Source: Streptomyces sp. ISL-11 (GTDB taxonomy: Bacteria; Actinomycetota; Actinomycetes; Streptomycetales; Streptomycetaceae). Taken from it: a DNA stretch of 64,000 nt. The stretch is taken from NCBI RefSeq assembly GCF_018614525.1, contig NZ_JAGGOL010000047.1, positions 25,286 through 89,285 of the forward strand. The letters are read 5' to 3'. The notes beneath the pieces were generated by a model. The model was not told where the DNA came from. It saw only the letters and a list, made by a program, of their open reading frames with translations, and searched no databases. Shown piece after piece: positions 7,851-16,273 of the stretch; position 1 is the stretch's first letter, and the number at the start of each line of letters is the position of its first letter. The translations under genes and the position numbers were made by a program.

Positions 7851-8738
7851 ATGCTCACGCGCACCTCGAAGAAGACCCCCCGCATCGCCCTCATGGGACT
7901 GGCCGTCGCCCTCCCCGCCCTCGCCTTCGCCGGATCGGGCGGGGCCACCGCGGCCACCGCCGCCCCGGACACCCACGTCGCCACCGCCCCGGCCACCGAG
8001 CGAATACAGCGGGTGGCCACGGCGGCGGCCGGGCTGGACGACCCGCACAAGAAGGACATCGCCATGCGGCTGGTGTCGAGCGCGGAGAACTCCTCGCTCG
8101 ACTGGCGCGCCCAGTTCGCGTACATCGAGGACATCAAGGACGGCCGCGGCTACACCGCCGGCATCATCGGCTTCTGTTCCGGCACCGGCGACATGCTCGA
8201 CCTCGTCGAGCGCTACACCCGGCAGAAGCCCGGCAACCCGCTGGCCAAGTACCTCCCCGCCCTGCGCAAGGTCAACGGCAGCGACTCCCACGCCGGCCTC
8301 GGCAAGCCCTTCGAGGACGCCTGGAAGAAGGCCGCCCAGGACAAGGACTTCCAGAAGGCCCAGGAGTCCGAGCGCGACCGCGTCTACTTCAACCCCGCCG
8401 TCAAGCAGGGCAAGGACGACGGCCTGCGCGCGCTGGGCCAGTTCGCCTACTACGACGCGATCGTCATGCACGGCCCCGGCACCGGCAAGGACAGCTTCGG
8501 CGGCATCCGCAAGGCCGCCATGGCGAAGGCCCGGACCCCCGCGCAGGGCGGTGACGAGAAGAGCTATCTGAACGCCTTCCTGGACGCCCGCAAGAAGGCC
8601 ATGCAGAACGAGGAGGCGCACAGCGACACCAGCCGCGTCGACACCGCGCAGCGCGTCTTCCTCGACAACGGCAACTTCGACCTCCAGCCGCCGCTGAAGT
8701 GGAAGGTCTACGGCGACTCGTACCAGATCAACGAGTAG
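7851..8738 (+). CDS. csnA: Secreted GH46 chitosanase
   Basis: An extracellular endo-beta-1,4-glucosaminidase that cleaves chitosan; 295 residues with a cleavable signal sequence (KKTPRIALMGLAVALPALAFA and a likely cut after the Ala-rich region near residue 38). Family GH46 is shown by the catalytic Glu in VSSAENSSLDW and the catalytic Asp in IEDIKDGRGYT, followed by GIIGFCSGTGDML. The ATG at 7851 gives a standard signal peptide and has GGAG about 8 nt upstream; the frame opens earlier at 7773 without reason. Expression is probably controlled by the palindrome at 7736. A long hairpin ends the transcript. Confidence 0.93.
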   Translation: MLTRTSKKTPRIALMGLAVALPALAFAGSGGATAATAAPDTHVATAPATERIQRVATAAAGLDDPHKKDIAMRLVSSAENSSLDWRAQFAYIEDIKDGRGYTAGIIGFCSGTGDMLDLVERYTRQKPGNPLAKYLPALRKVNGSDSHAGLGKPFEDAWKKAAQDKDFQKAQESERDRVYFNPAVKQGKDDGLRALGQFAYYDAIVMHGPGTGKDSFGGIRKAAMAKARTPAQGGDEKSYLNAFLDARKKAMQNEEAHSDTSRVDTAQRVFLDNGNFDLQPPLKWKVYGDSYQINE

Positions 8739-8750
8739 CCGTTCGCGCCC

Positions 8751-8792
8751 GCGGCCGCCCTCGCTCCCCCGACCGGGGGCGAGGGCGGCCGC
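8751..8792. terminator. Bidirectional terminator between convergent genes
   Basis: A perfect 14-bp stem, GCGGCCGCCCTCGC with its complement at 8779-8792, continues inward as CCCC/GGGG. It sits between the chitosanase stop and the stop of the amidohydrolase on the other strand, so it can serve both. Confidence 0.8.
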
Positions 8793-8797
8793 CGGTG

Positions 8798-11700
8798 TCA
8801 GTGCGAGAGCTCCATGTCGCAGCAGGAGTCCCGGCGCAACTGCCGCCCGACCTCCAGCCACTGGCCGAGCGAACGCTCCGGGTGTCCGGCCGCGCCCTGG
8901 TCGCCCTCGTACGCGCCGACCAGCTCCGCCTGCTCGTACGGCACCCCGCCGCGCAGCACCGACACCGTCCGCACCAGCTGGTCGAAGTCCGTGAACGGAT
9001 CGCCGTCCACCACCGTCACATCGGCCAGCTTCCCGGGCTCCAGCGTGCCCAGGTCCCGCTCCGCGCCGAACGCCCGCGCCGCCAGGACGGTCGCGGTGCG
9101 CAGCGCCTGCGCCGCCGAGAGCCCGTAACGGTGCAGCGCGCGCAGCCCCATGTGCAGCGAGAGCCCCACGGGCACCAGCGGTGCGTCCGTGCCGAGCGCG
9201 ACGATCCCGCCGCGGGCCAGCACCCGGCGGTAGACGTCGACCTCGCGCTCCAGCGTGGCCAGCTGGTCCGCGGTCGGCCGGCTGCCGGCCGTCTGCCGTA
9301 CGAGCGCCTCGTCCCACGGCGGCATCAGCGCCGTCACCCGCGGGTCCCGGGCGAGCGCGGGCGCGTCGCCCAGCAGCGGCACCGACGTGAAGAGGGTCGC
9401 GATCAGATGGAAGTCCGTACCGGTGTAGATCTCCACCAGGTCCTGGTACGCACGTCCCGACGCCGACGTGGCGTGCCCGAACTCCAGCCGCTGCGTGGCC
9501 TGGAGGTGGGTCGTCAGGTCCTGGCCCAGCTGCACACCGGGCGAGCACAGGTGGCTGCCGGTGCGCACGCCGAGCCGCTCGTGCGCGAAGTGCGCCGCGT
9601 CCCGCATCACCCACCCCGGCGCGCGGACGTACGTCTTCACGAAGTCCCAGTCCAGCGCCGCCGCCCGGGTCAGCGACCTGCGCAGCCCCTCCCGGGTGCG
9701 GTGCGCGCGGCCCATGCTGTAGGCGACGCGCGCGCCGTCCAGCAGCTCCCCGCTGGTGAGCATCCGTGGCCCGGCCAGGGCGCCCGCGGCCACCGCCTCA
9801 CGGATGCGGGCCTGCTCGTAGGCGAATCCGCCGAGCGAGACGGCCGTCGTGATCCCGTAGGCCAGCTGCAGCGCCGTCTGCCGGCCGCCGTAGGTGTTCT
9901 GGTACGGGTGCGTATGGGCGTCCCAGAGCCCCGGGATCACCGTGCGGTGCGACGCGTCGATCCTGCGGAGCGAGGCGCGCCGTGTCCGGTGCGGCTCGAC
10001 GGCCGCGATCCGCCCGCCGCGCACCACGAGGTCGACGTCCTCCCGTACGGTCTCGCCGGTGCCGTCCCAGAACCTTCCGGCGTGCACGACGGTGTCGGCG
10101 GGCGTCGGGCGCCGGTAGTCGAGGGTGACGGGGACCGTACGGGCCGAGCCGTCCGCCACGTCCAGGAGCCGCAGCCGCCCTGCCGACAGGTAGAGGATCG
10201 TGCGGGAGTCCGCCGACCAGGAGGGGTGGTCGGCGGCCTCGTCCGTCAGCCGGCGCGGCTCTCCCTCGGGCGTCCCGTCGGCCCGTACGGGCAGCAGCCA
10301 CAGCGCGGACTCGCTGATCACCGCCATGTGGCGGCCGTCGGGCGACCAGACGGGCCCCGAGTCGTACCGGTCCGAGAGCGAGGTGTGCGGGGCGATGGCG
10401 TGCAGCCGCGCGGTGCCGGTGGCGGCGTCGACGACCCGGATGAGGTTGTAGCCCTCGCGGAACCGCTGGTTGAGACGGTTGCGGTCGCAGAGGGCGACGA
10501 AGCGCCCGTCCGGCGACCAGCTCGGTCTGCCGGGCAGGCCACCGCCGCCGAGCGGGGCGGCGAGGACGCGGTCGGTGCGGGAGGCGAGGTCGCGCACGAG
10601 GAGATTCCCGGTCATGTCCAGGCACGCCAGGTTCTTCCCGTCCGGCGAGAGGGCCGGATAGACCCGGCCGCCGTCGGCCAGCACGGTCTCCTCGCCGGAG
10701 GCGAGGTCCCGGCGGCGCACGGCGAGCAGGCCGTCACGGTCGCCCGCGTAGATCAGGGCGCGCCCGTCGCGGGTCCAGGTGGGGCCGAGCAGATAGCGGG
10801 TGGGGCCGGCGTCGACGACGCGGCGCGGGCGGCCGCCGGCCACATCGCAGACCCAGAGGGAATTGAGCGCGGCGAACGCCACCCGCCGGCCGTCGGGCGA
10901 GAGCGCGGGCAGGTGCAGGGCGCGGGCCGTATGGGTGCCGCCGCCGTCGAGGTCGTACCGCTTGACGCGGTAGCGGGGCCGGTCGAGGGGCAGCGCGGCG
11001 GTGAAGGGGATGGGCGTGGCCTTCGGGGCTTTCCCTTGAGCCCCGTCCGTGCGGAGCAGCCGAAACTGCCCGCTCACGGTCAGCAGCAACTCCTCCCGCG
11101 ACACCCAGCGCGGCGGTACGGGCTCCACGTCGCCGTCGACCGCCACCGCCGCCCCGTCGACGACGAGGGTGCAGGAGGCGGTGGGGGAGGCGGTGGTCCG
11201 CAGATAGGCGAGCCGCCCGGCCGGGGAGACGGCCGGGGTCATCACCTGCGCGGCGGCGCTCTCGGTGTGCTCGGCCCGTACCGCCCCCTGCCCGTCGGAC
11301 GCCACGGAGGCGACCGTACGGGCCTCCAGCGCGGCCCCGGCGACGCGCGCCCGGACGAACAGCAGCCGGGTGCCGTCCGGTGACCAGGCGGGGTCGAAGT
11401 CCTCCCAGGCCCCGTCCTGCGCCGGCCCCTCCTGTCCGGGCACTCCCGTGATCCGCGTCAGGGCGCCGGTGCGGACGTCCACCACCCACACGCGGTACGG
11501 GCTGCCGGCCACCGGATCACCGCCGCGCTCGGAGGCGAAGGCGATCCGCGTCCCGTCCGGCGACCACGCCGGCCCGCGGTCGTCCCACGGCCCGTCGGTG
11601 AGCTGCCGCAGCCCCGAACCGTCGGGCCGCAGCGTCCAGAGGTGGAACCCGCCCCCGCGGTACGCGCAGACGGCGAGCTGCCTGCCGTCGGGGGAGTGGA

Positions 11701-12028
11701 CGGGACGGGTGGGCTCAAGATCCGCGGGCGTGATCGCGACGGCCTCCCCGCCCGCGCGGGGAACGGACCACAGCACGTTCTGCACCTCGGCGACGAGCCG
11801 GTCACCGGCGGGGGAGAGGCTGGCGGAGCCGTTGGTGGCGGCGGTGAAGGAGAGCGTGGAGCCGGCGGTCCGCGGACTCGCGGCGACCGCGACGTCCCCC
11901 GGCAGAGCGCCGGTGACGCCGGCCACAACGGCGGTCCCGGCGGCCGCCTGAAGAAACCTGCGCCGGGAGAGGGGAGAGGGAGGGGAAGTAGGGGGGAGGT
12001 CCGCGCCGATGTGACCAGGGGTGTCCAA
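8798..12028 (-). CDS. Tat-exported WD40/PD40 beta-propeller amidohydrolase
   Basis: A protein of 1,076 residues. The N-terminus carries a twin-arginine signal, SRRRFLQAAAG, followed by a hydrophobic stretch, so it is probably exported folded. Residues about 60-650 hold TolB-like PD40 propeller repeats (SPDGRQLAV, SPDGTRIAF, SPDGRRVAF, SPDGRFVAL, SPDGRHMAV). Residues about 680-1,050 form an amidohydrolase domain with metal ligands in GLWDAHTHP and the catalytic Asp in LGTDAPLVP, ending in GTLEPGKLADVTVVDGDP. It may be a secreted peptidase/imidazolonepropionase-like hydrolase; the substrate is unknown. TTG 12028 is chosen for the GGAGGA just upstream; an ATG at 12094 has no ribosome site. Confidence 0.85.
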   Translation of the reverse strand: MDTPGHIGADLPPTSPPSPLSRRRFLQAAAGTAVVAGVTGALPGDVAVAASPRTAGSTLSFTAATNGSASLSPAGDRLVAEVQNVLWSVPRAGGEAVAITPADLEPTRPVHSPDGRQLAVCAYRGGGFHLWTLRPDGSGLRQLTDGPWDDRGPAWSPDGTRIAFASERGGDPVAGSPYRVWVVDVRTGALTRITGVPGQEGPAQDGAWEDFDPAWSPDGTRLLFVRARVAGAALEARTVASVASDGQGAVRAEHTESAAAQVMTPAVSPAGRLAYLRTTASPTASCTLVVDGAAVAVDGDVEPVPPRWVSREELLLTVSGQFRLLRTDGAQGKAPKATPIPFTAALPLDRPRYRVKRYDLDGGGTHTARALHLPALSPDGRRVAFAALNSLWVCDVAGGRPRRVVDAGPTRYLLGPTWTRDGRALIYAGDRDGLLAVRRRDLASGEETVLADGGRVYPALSPDGKNLACLDMTGNLLVRDLASRTDRVLAAPLGGGGLPGRPSWSPDGRFVALCDRNRLNQRFREGYNLIRVVDAATGTARLHAIAPHTSLSDRYDSGPVWSPDGRHMAVISESALWLLPVRADGTPEGEPRRLTDEAADHPSWSADSRTILYLSAGRLRLLDVADGSARTVPVTLDYRRPTPADTVVHAGRFWDGTGETVREDVDLVVRGGRIAAVEPHRTRRASLRRIDASHRTVIPGLWDAHTHPYQNTYGGRQTALQLAYGITTAVSLGGFAYEQARIREAVAAGALAGPRMLTSGELLDGARVAYSMGRAHRTREGLRRSLTRAAALDWDFVKTYVRAPGWVMRDAAHFAHERLGVRTGSHLCSPGVQLGQDLTTHLQATQRLEFGHATSASGRAYQDLVEIYTGTDFHLIATLFTSVPLLGDAPALARDPRVTALMPPWDEALVRQTAGSRPTADQLATLEREVDVYRRVLARGGIVALGTDAPLVPVGLSLHMGLRALHRYGLSAAQALRTATVLAARAFGAERDLGTLEPGKLADVTVVDGDPFTDFDQLVRTVSVLRGGVPYEQAELVGAYEGDQGAAGHPERSLGQWLEVGRQLRRDSCCDMELSH

Positions 12029-12329
12029 CTGTCCTCCTGCTGCGGGGGAGTTGTGCGGGTCTGGAGCCGAGATCGGGACGCCTGATGGTCGCATGGAACG
12101 CGGGAGGGGGGTCAACACCGCGCTGGGTGGGGAGGGTGTGCGGGGGTGGGCAGGTGCGACGCACGCCAAGGAATGCGATGAATCAGGGTGAATGGGGCAT
12201 TTACCCTCGGCGCGAGGGTCGCCCGCCCTGGGATCGACCCCGCTCAAAGCCGTGCGCGGCCACCCGGTGAAGTGCGGTATTGTTCTCATGCGCGGTCGGC
12301 CAGGGCAGAAGCCCGAGCCGGACAAGCAC
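12029..12329. other. Gap with no gene seen
   Basis: The gap lies between the amidohydrolase start and tRNA-Pro. It should carry both promoters, but I could not pick out convincing -35/-10 pairs or any reading frame with homology. Confidence 0.5.
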
Positions 12330-12406
<77 letters not shown>

Positions 12407-12424
12407 GCGATTTTCGCAGGTCAG

Positions 12425-12458
12425 AGGCCGTTTCCTCGTAATGAGGGAACGGCCTTTC
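12425..12458 (+). terminator. tRNA-Pro terminator
   Basis: AGGCCGTT and AACGGCCT pair over 8 bp, extended by CCTC/GAGG after one wobble. A short T-rich tail (TTTCTC) follows. It is the expected 3' end of the tRNA transcript. Confidence 0.8.
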
Positions 12459-12499
12459 TCGTGTTGTGTCGGCTTGTGGTGGCAAGGTGGTCGCAGTGC

Positions 12500-12690
12500 T
12501 GGGGACGCCGTGACGCGGCCGAGATCCGCCGCTCGGCCGCAGCCGGCCGGGGCGTGATCGTCGGCCGGGCGGGACTGCGGTCCAGCCGGTCGCGGCGGAC
12601 GGCCTCGCCGAGCGTGCTGGAGAGGGTGGCGAGGATCCGGCGAACGGTTACTGGACCGCGGTCGCGCGCGAACTGTGTCCGTATGGCGTG
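12500..12690 (-). pseudogene. Integrase fragment (core-binding domain relic)
   Basis: Reading the minus strand gives IRTQFARDRGPVTVRRILAT, then LSSTLGEAVRRDRLDRSPAR and a short RPAAAERRI stretch. This resembles the SAM-like core-binding domain and linker of actinomycete tyrosine integrases, which have a repeated helix of the RRI.ATLSSAL..AVR type. No catalytic domain follows in frame, and there is no start codon or N-terminal domain, so it is a short relic. Its place right after tRNA-Pro is typical for integrating elements. The assignment is by pattern only. Confidence 0.5.
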
Positions 12691-12722
12691 GAACCAGGAC
12701 GTCGGACCTGATGCACCATGAC

Positions 12723-14084
12723 TCACACCAGTTCGGGTTGCGGTTCCGGTTGCCGCGCCGGTGTGGCCTTCGGTGTCTTCGGTTCCCACCGTTCGGTGGT
12801 CCGTACGAAGCCGTAGACCACTGAGGCCATCGCCAGAATGAGGAGTGGTCCGAACACCCACGGATGCTGGGCCATCTCCATCGGCAGATAGCGATATGAC
12901 ACCAAGAGGGCGGCGAAGACCGTGGTGCCGTAAGCGACCAGCTGGATTCCTTGCCGGTCCCAACCACGGTCGAACGAGCGCACAGCTGCCTCGATCGTGA
13001 GCGCGAACACCACGCCGGCAACGAGATCCACGCCGTAGTGGTAGCCGAATCCCAGCGTTGCGCTCAGCGTGGCGATCAGCCAGAACGCGCCCGCGAATCG
13101 CAGAATGCGTGGGCCCTTGCGGGAATGGATGAAGATTGCGGTGGCCCATGCTGTGTGCAGGCTGGGCATGCAGTTGCGTGGGGTGATCGCGTCGTACGGC
13201 ACCGGATGCGGGGTATGGATCGGTGGAGGCGTGTGCGGCCACAGGTTGGCCACCGCCCACTGCACGCCGCCGGTGCCGGAGGTGCCCGGGCCGTAGGCGA
13301 AGATCGGTCCGACCACCGGGAAGATCATGTAGATGGCCGGCCCGAGGAGGCCGATCACCAGGAAGGTGCGCACCAGATGATGGCGCGGGAAGCGGCGCTC
13401 GGCCGCCACGTTACGCAGCTGGTACAGCGCGACGACGACCGCGGCCACCGCGAGCTGCGCGTAGACCACGTCGAGAAGTGTGGCGATCGGGCCGCTGGCC
13501 CTGAGAATCCGGCCTGCCAGCCACGACGGGTTGCCCAGCGCGTGATCGGCGGTTGCCAGGTACGGGTCCAGCACCGCCGGGCGGGTCTTCGACGTGATGA
13601 GCAGCCAGGTGTCGCCGATCTTGCGGCCGGCCACCAGCAGCAGGCCCAGCCCGACGCCCTTCAGCAGCAGGACACGTTCCCGGCCGGTGCGGCGCGTGAT
13701 GGCGATGACCGCACAGCCCAACAACACCCACAACGCGCCGTTGCCGAAGAAATGGCCCTCGGGCGCCTTGGCGCCGACCGCCCACCGCACCAGCACGAAG
13801 ACGACGTCGATGCCGATCGCGGCACCCGCCGCGATGAACCGTTGCCGCCAGGTGAGCACCACCATCATCAACGCCATGCCGGCGTACAGCGGCCCTGGTT
13901 TGGGAGCGAATATCACCTCTCGCACCTGGTTGGTCATCGGCCCCGGCACACCGCCGTAGCGACGCGCGACGATCTCCAGCATGATGAGGAACCCGAGGGC
14001 CACCGCACCCGCCGTGGCCCACAGGATCGCTCGTGGTTGACGCCACGCGGCGAACGTAATTCTGCAGTTTATTCGCGAAAACAC
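12723..14084 (-). CDS. PAP2-family integral membrane phosphatase
   Basis: A membrane-embedded PAP2-superfamily protein of about 453 residues with roughly 10-12 hydrophobic segments. The phosphatase signature is in the C-terminal half: RNCMPSLHTAWAT (the PSLH motif with catalytic His) and GFGYHYGVDLVAG (the second catalytic His/Asp). Members of the inositolphosphotransferase/Aur1-like group have this length. The substrate is likely a lipid phosphate or phosphoinositol acceptor. The frame is open to a GTG at 14147, but that start overlaps an IS relic and an A/T-rich promoter-like stretch, so GTG 14084 is preferred. The N-terminus may have been altered by the insertion. Confidence 0.8.
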   Translation of the reverse strand: MFSRINCRITFAAWRQPRAILWATAGAVALGFLIMLEIVARRYGGVPGPMTNQVREVIFAPKPGPLYAGMALMMVVLTWRQRFIAAGAAIGIDVVFVLVRWAVGAKAPEGHFFGNGALWVLLGCAVIAITRRTGRERVLLLKGVGLGLLLVAGRKIGDTWLLITSKTRPAVLDPYLATADHALGNPSWLAGRILRASGPIATLLDVVYAQLAVAAVVVALYQLRNVAAERRFPRHHLVRTFLVIGLLGPAIYMIFPVVGPIFAYGPGTSGTGGVQWAVANLWPHTPPPIHTPHPVPYDAITPRNCMPSLHTAWATAIFIHSRKGPRILRFAGAFWLIATLSATLGFGYHYGVDLVAGVVFALTIEAAVRSFDRGWDRQGIQLVAYGTTVFAALLVSYRYLPMEMAQHPWVFGPLLILAMASVVYGFVRTTERWEPKTPKATPARQPEPQPELV

Positions 14085-14134
14085 CCTCGCGATACTATAG
14101 GTATCAATTGTTTGACCGATTTGCTGGATGTCGG

Positions 14135-14695
14135 TTAAAGAGGCCACTCTTCGTGCCGGACGGCGTGGCGAGACGCTGGACCATCGAGCGCAGCACCCTT
14201 CGTCCTGGCGAAGGCGTGCTCGACGCGGGCACGGGCCCTGCGGTGCTCGGCGTTGTCCTCTTCCTCGCCCTTCAGCAGGGGCCGGCCGGGGCGTTTACGG
14301 TGGAGGACCACGAGCCCGGTGTTGATGTAGGCCCCGTCACCGAGCACGGTGACGCCCTCGCAGCGCTCGGCCAGGCCGGAAGCCCGCCAGGCCTGCGCAT
14401 CGGCAGTGGTGCCGGGCACCGGCTGAATCGCACCCTACCGACGGCTGACCGGTGCCGGCGCGAGCAGCGGGCCCAGTCGCTGGATCACCCGGCACACCGT
14501 CACCGGCGAGACGCCGAAGGGCGGGGCGAGCTGTCGCATGGTGAGATTCGTGCGGTAGTGCACGGCTGCCAGCAGCACCCGGTCAGCCGGCGGCAAGCAC
14601 CACGGCCATACAGGGCAGATGCACCCGGGTGCGGGCTGTCCACGGCGAGGGCGGCCGGGGCCCTGAACCCGTTCCATCCGGGCCGACCTTGGCAC
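14135..14695 (-). pseudogene. IS5-type transposase relic, minus strand
   Basis: Two fragments of one DDE transposase. The 5' piece (14435-14695) has the helix-turn-helix HYRTNLTMRQLAPPFGVSPV followed by TVCRVIQRLGPLLA. The 3' piece (14135 to about 14425) has QPVPGTTADAQAWRASGLAE, VLGDGAYINTG, GRPLLKGEEEDN and RVEHAFAR, which are late DDE-domain motifs. The section between them, including the first catalytic Asp, is deleted, and the extreme C-terminus is replaced by unrelated sequence. It is not functional. Its end overlaps the upstream region of the PAP2 gene. Confidence 0.8.
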
Positions 14696-14696
14696 T

Positions 14697-14930
14697 GACG
14701 CTGGAGGACCAGGTCATGCTGGTAGCGATGTGCGGCCGCATCAACCTCACCATGAGCCAGCTCGCCCCGCTCTTCGGAATCTCCCGGCAGCCGTCGGTCG
14801 GATCAACAGCCGGCACGGACCCCTGCTCGGTCGGCCTGGCCCCGGGCAAGCGCGAGCCTGACGGCACCACGTCTTCATCGTGGACGGCACGCTGCTGCCC
14901 ACGAGGGACCGCACCGTGTCCGCCTCGTCG
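14697..14930 (+). pseudogene. Second IS5-type transposase relic, plus strand
   Basis: Plus-strand translation gives LALTLEDQVMLVAMCGRINL, then TMSQLAPLFGISR, the same HTH region as the minus-strand relic beside it. After a frame change comes VFIVDGTLLPTRDRTVSASS, which is the first DDE motif (catalytic Asp in VDGT). The two relics point away from each other, so they are two insertions or an inverted, deleted composite. Nothing here can encode an intact transposase. Confidence 0.7.
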
Positions 14931-14963
14931 AATGGTGGTGGCCGCATCGCCGGGGCCGGCGGT

Positions 14964-15731
14964 TCAGGAATGGAATCTGACTCTGATCACGAAAGCGTCG
15001 TTGTCGAGGGAGCGCAGGTATGCGTCGGCGTACCGAAAATACGCGTCGCCTCGTGGCAGGCCAGGATGGTGGACGGGGTCGAGGGTCCCGTCGATCCACG
15101 TTCCGTCGAGGGTCAGAAGCACGTTCGTCGGGATGGCCCGGCAGACCTCCTGCTGGACGAAGCCGTCACGGTCAGTGCCGAAACAGGCGATCGCGTCCCC
15201 GACGCGCGGGAGGAATCCGGCGCCCTCGGGCGCGTGCAGAACCGCCTGCGCGAGCGGCTGGCTCAGATAGTCCTGCCGGGCCTTTTCGAAGGGGTATCCC
15301 AGGGGGTCGTCCTGAAACCGCCGGTGGAAGTCGTCCAGCGGCCGAGCGGGCGGATACGGCGAGGCGAACCGGCTCCATCCGTCCCACTTCGCTGTTGCCT
15401 CGGCCGCCCTGGCCGACCGGTCCGTGTCGAAGTCCAGCAGTCCTCGGGCACCGCCGTCGCAGCGCGCCGTCCTCCGGGCCCGGGGGCGTCCGTTGGAGAA
15501 CACCGGATGGTGAATGATGCGCGGGTCGTCCTCATGACCGGCGAGAACCGGAAGTCCTGTGTCACCGTCTCCGCCGTAGACGTGATACCAGTCCCACTCG
15601 CCCTGCGGCTCTTCCCCGCCGGCTGGTTCCGGTTGATTCATGTCGAACGGGGCCATAGCGGCCTTCAGTGCTTCTTCCCATTCCTCGATCGGAACCGAAG
15701 GAAGGCAGACCGTCACTATCTCCTTGGCCAC
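14964..15731 (-). CDS. Protein of unknown function next to an RHS relic
   Basis: A 255-residue soluble, acidic, Trp/Asp-rich protein with no signal peptide or membrane segment and no motif I recognise. The N-terminus AKEIVTVCLPSVPIEEWEEA and the C-terminus YADAYLRSLDNDAFVIRVRF look like an intact, folded protein. GTG 15731 is chosen because GGAAAGGGATGG lies just upstream; the frame opens at 15836 inside unrelated sequence. It follows directly after an RHS-repeat fragment on the same strand. Polymorphic-toxin loci place immunity genes in that position, so an orphan immunity protein is one possibility. Confidence 0.6.
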   Translation of the reverse strand: MAKEIVTVCLPSVPIEEWEEALKAAMAPFDMNQPEPAGGEEPQGEWDWYHVYGGDGDTGLPVLAGHEDDPRIIHHPVFSNGRPRARRTARCDGGARGLLDFDTDRSARAAEATAKWDGWSRFASPYPPARPLDDFHRRFQDDPLGYPFEKARQDYLSQPLAQAVLHAPEGAGFLPRVGDAIACFGTDRDGFVQQEVCRAIPTNVLLTLDGTWIDGTLDPVHHPGLPRGDAYFRYADAYLRSLDNDAFVIRVRFHS

Positions 15732-15832
15732 GTTCCATCCCTTTCCGGGGGCCCTGATCCTAGCCTCAAGCGAGGGCCGCGCCGGCCCGCGCCTTCCGAG
15801 GAGAACGCAGGTCGACGCGGCCTCAATCTCAA

Positions 15833-16135
15833 TCACTCAGGCTGCCCGGGCGTGCGGGGCGGCGTTGCGGTGTTGCCTGTCTCGTCGTAGGCATACGTCT
15901 CGGCGGTCTTGACCGCGCCGGGCCCCTCGGGGCTGACGGCCGTCAGCGCGTGCGGCTGAGCCGTTCCCGGCGCGGGATAGCCGTACGACCGCTTGGTGTC
16001 GCCGGCCGTGCCGCCGGACAGGGTGGCGCCCGTGAGGTCGACGTGGGCCCGTACCGTTTCCGCGAGATCCTCGGGGAAGTCGATCGAGTACTTCTTGCTA
16101 CGGCTCGTGTTCCCGAAGCTACCGATGGTGGCGAC
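15833..16135 (-). pseudogene. Composite relic: RHH-like N-terminus joined to RHS-repeat fragment
   Basis: The frame reads about 33 residues resembling the start of a ribbon-helix-helix antitoxin (SRSKKYSIDFPEDLAETVRA). It then passes directly into RHS/YD-repeat sequence (GDTKRSYGYPAPGTAQPHAL, later TAETYAYDETGNTA) and stops. RHS proteins are thousands of residues long and the YAYDETGNT repeat is diagnostic, so this is a small piece of one. No credible start codon precedes it (the expected Met codon position is GTC). It is probably recombination debris in the island edge. Confidence 0.6.
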
Positions 16136-16273
16136 GGCAGCCGCTCCTGGGGAGTCGTGAGGACATTCCGGACTCACCGGAGGAGCATCTATTGCTGTGA
16201 GGCGTGTACGGCAGTGCTGCGCCGCCGGTGGGCGACGGGCGGCGCACGTCGGCTGGACGCGAGGAGGAAGGCC

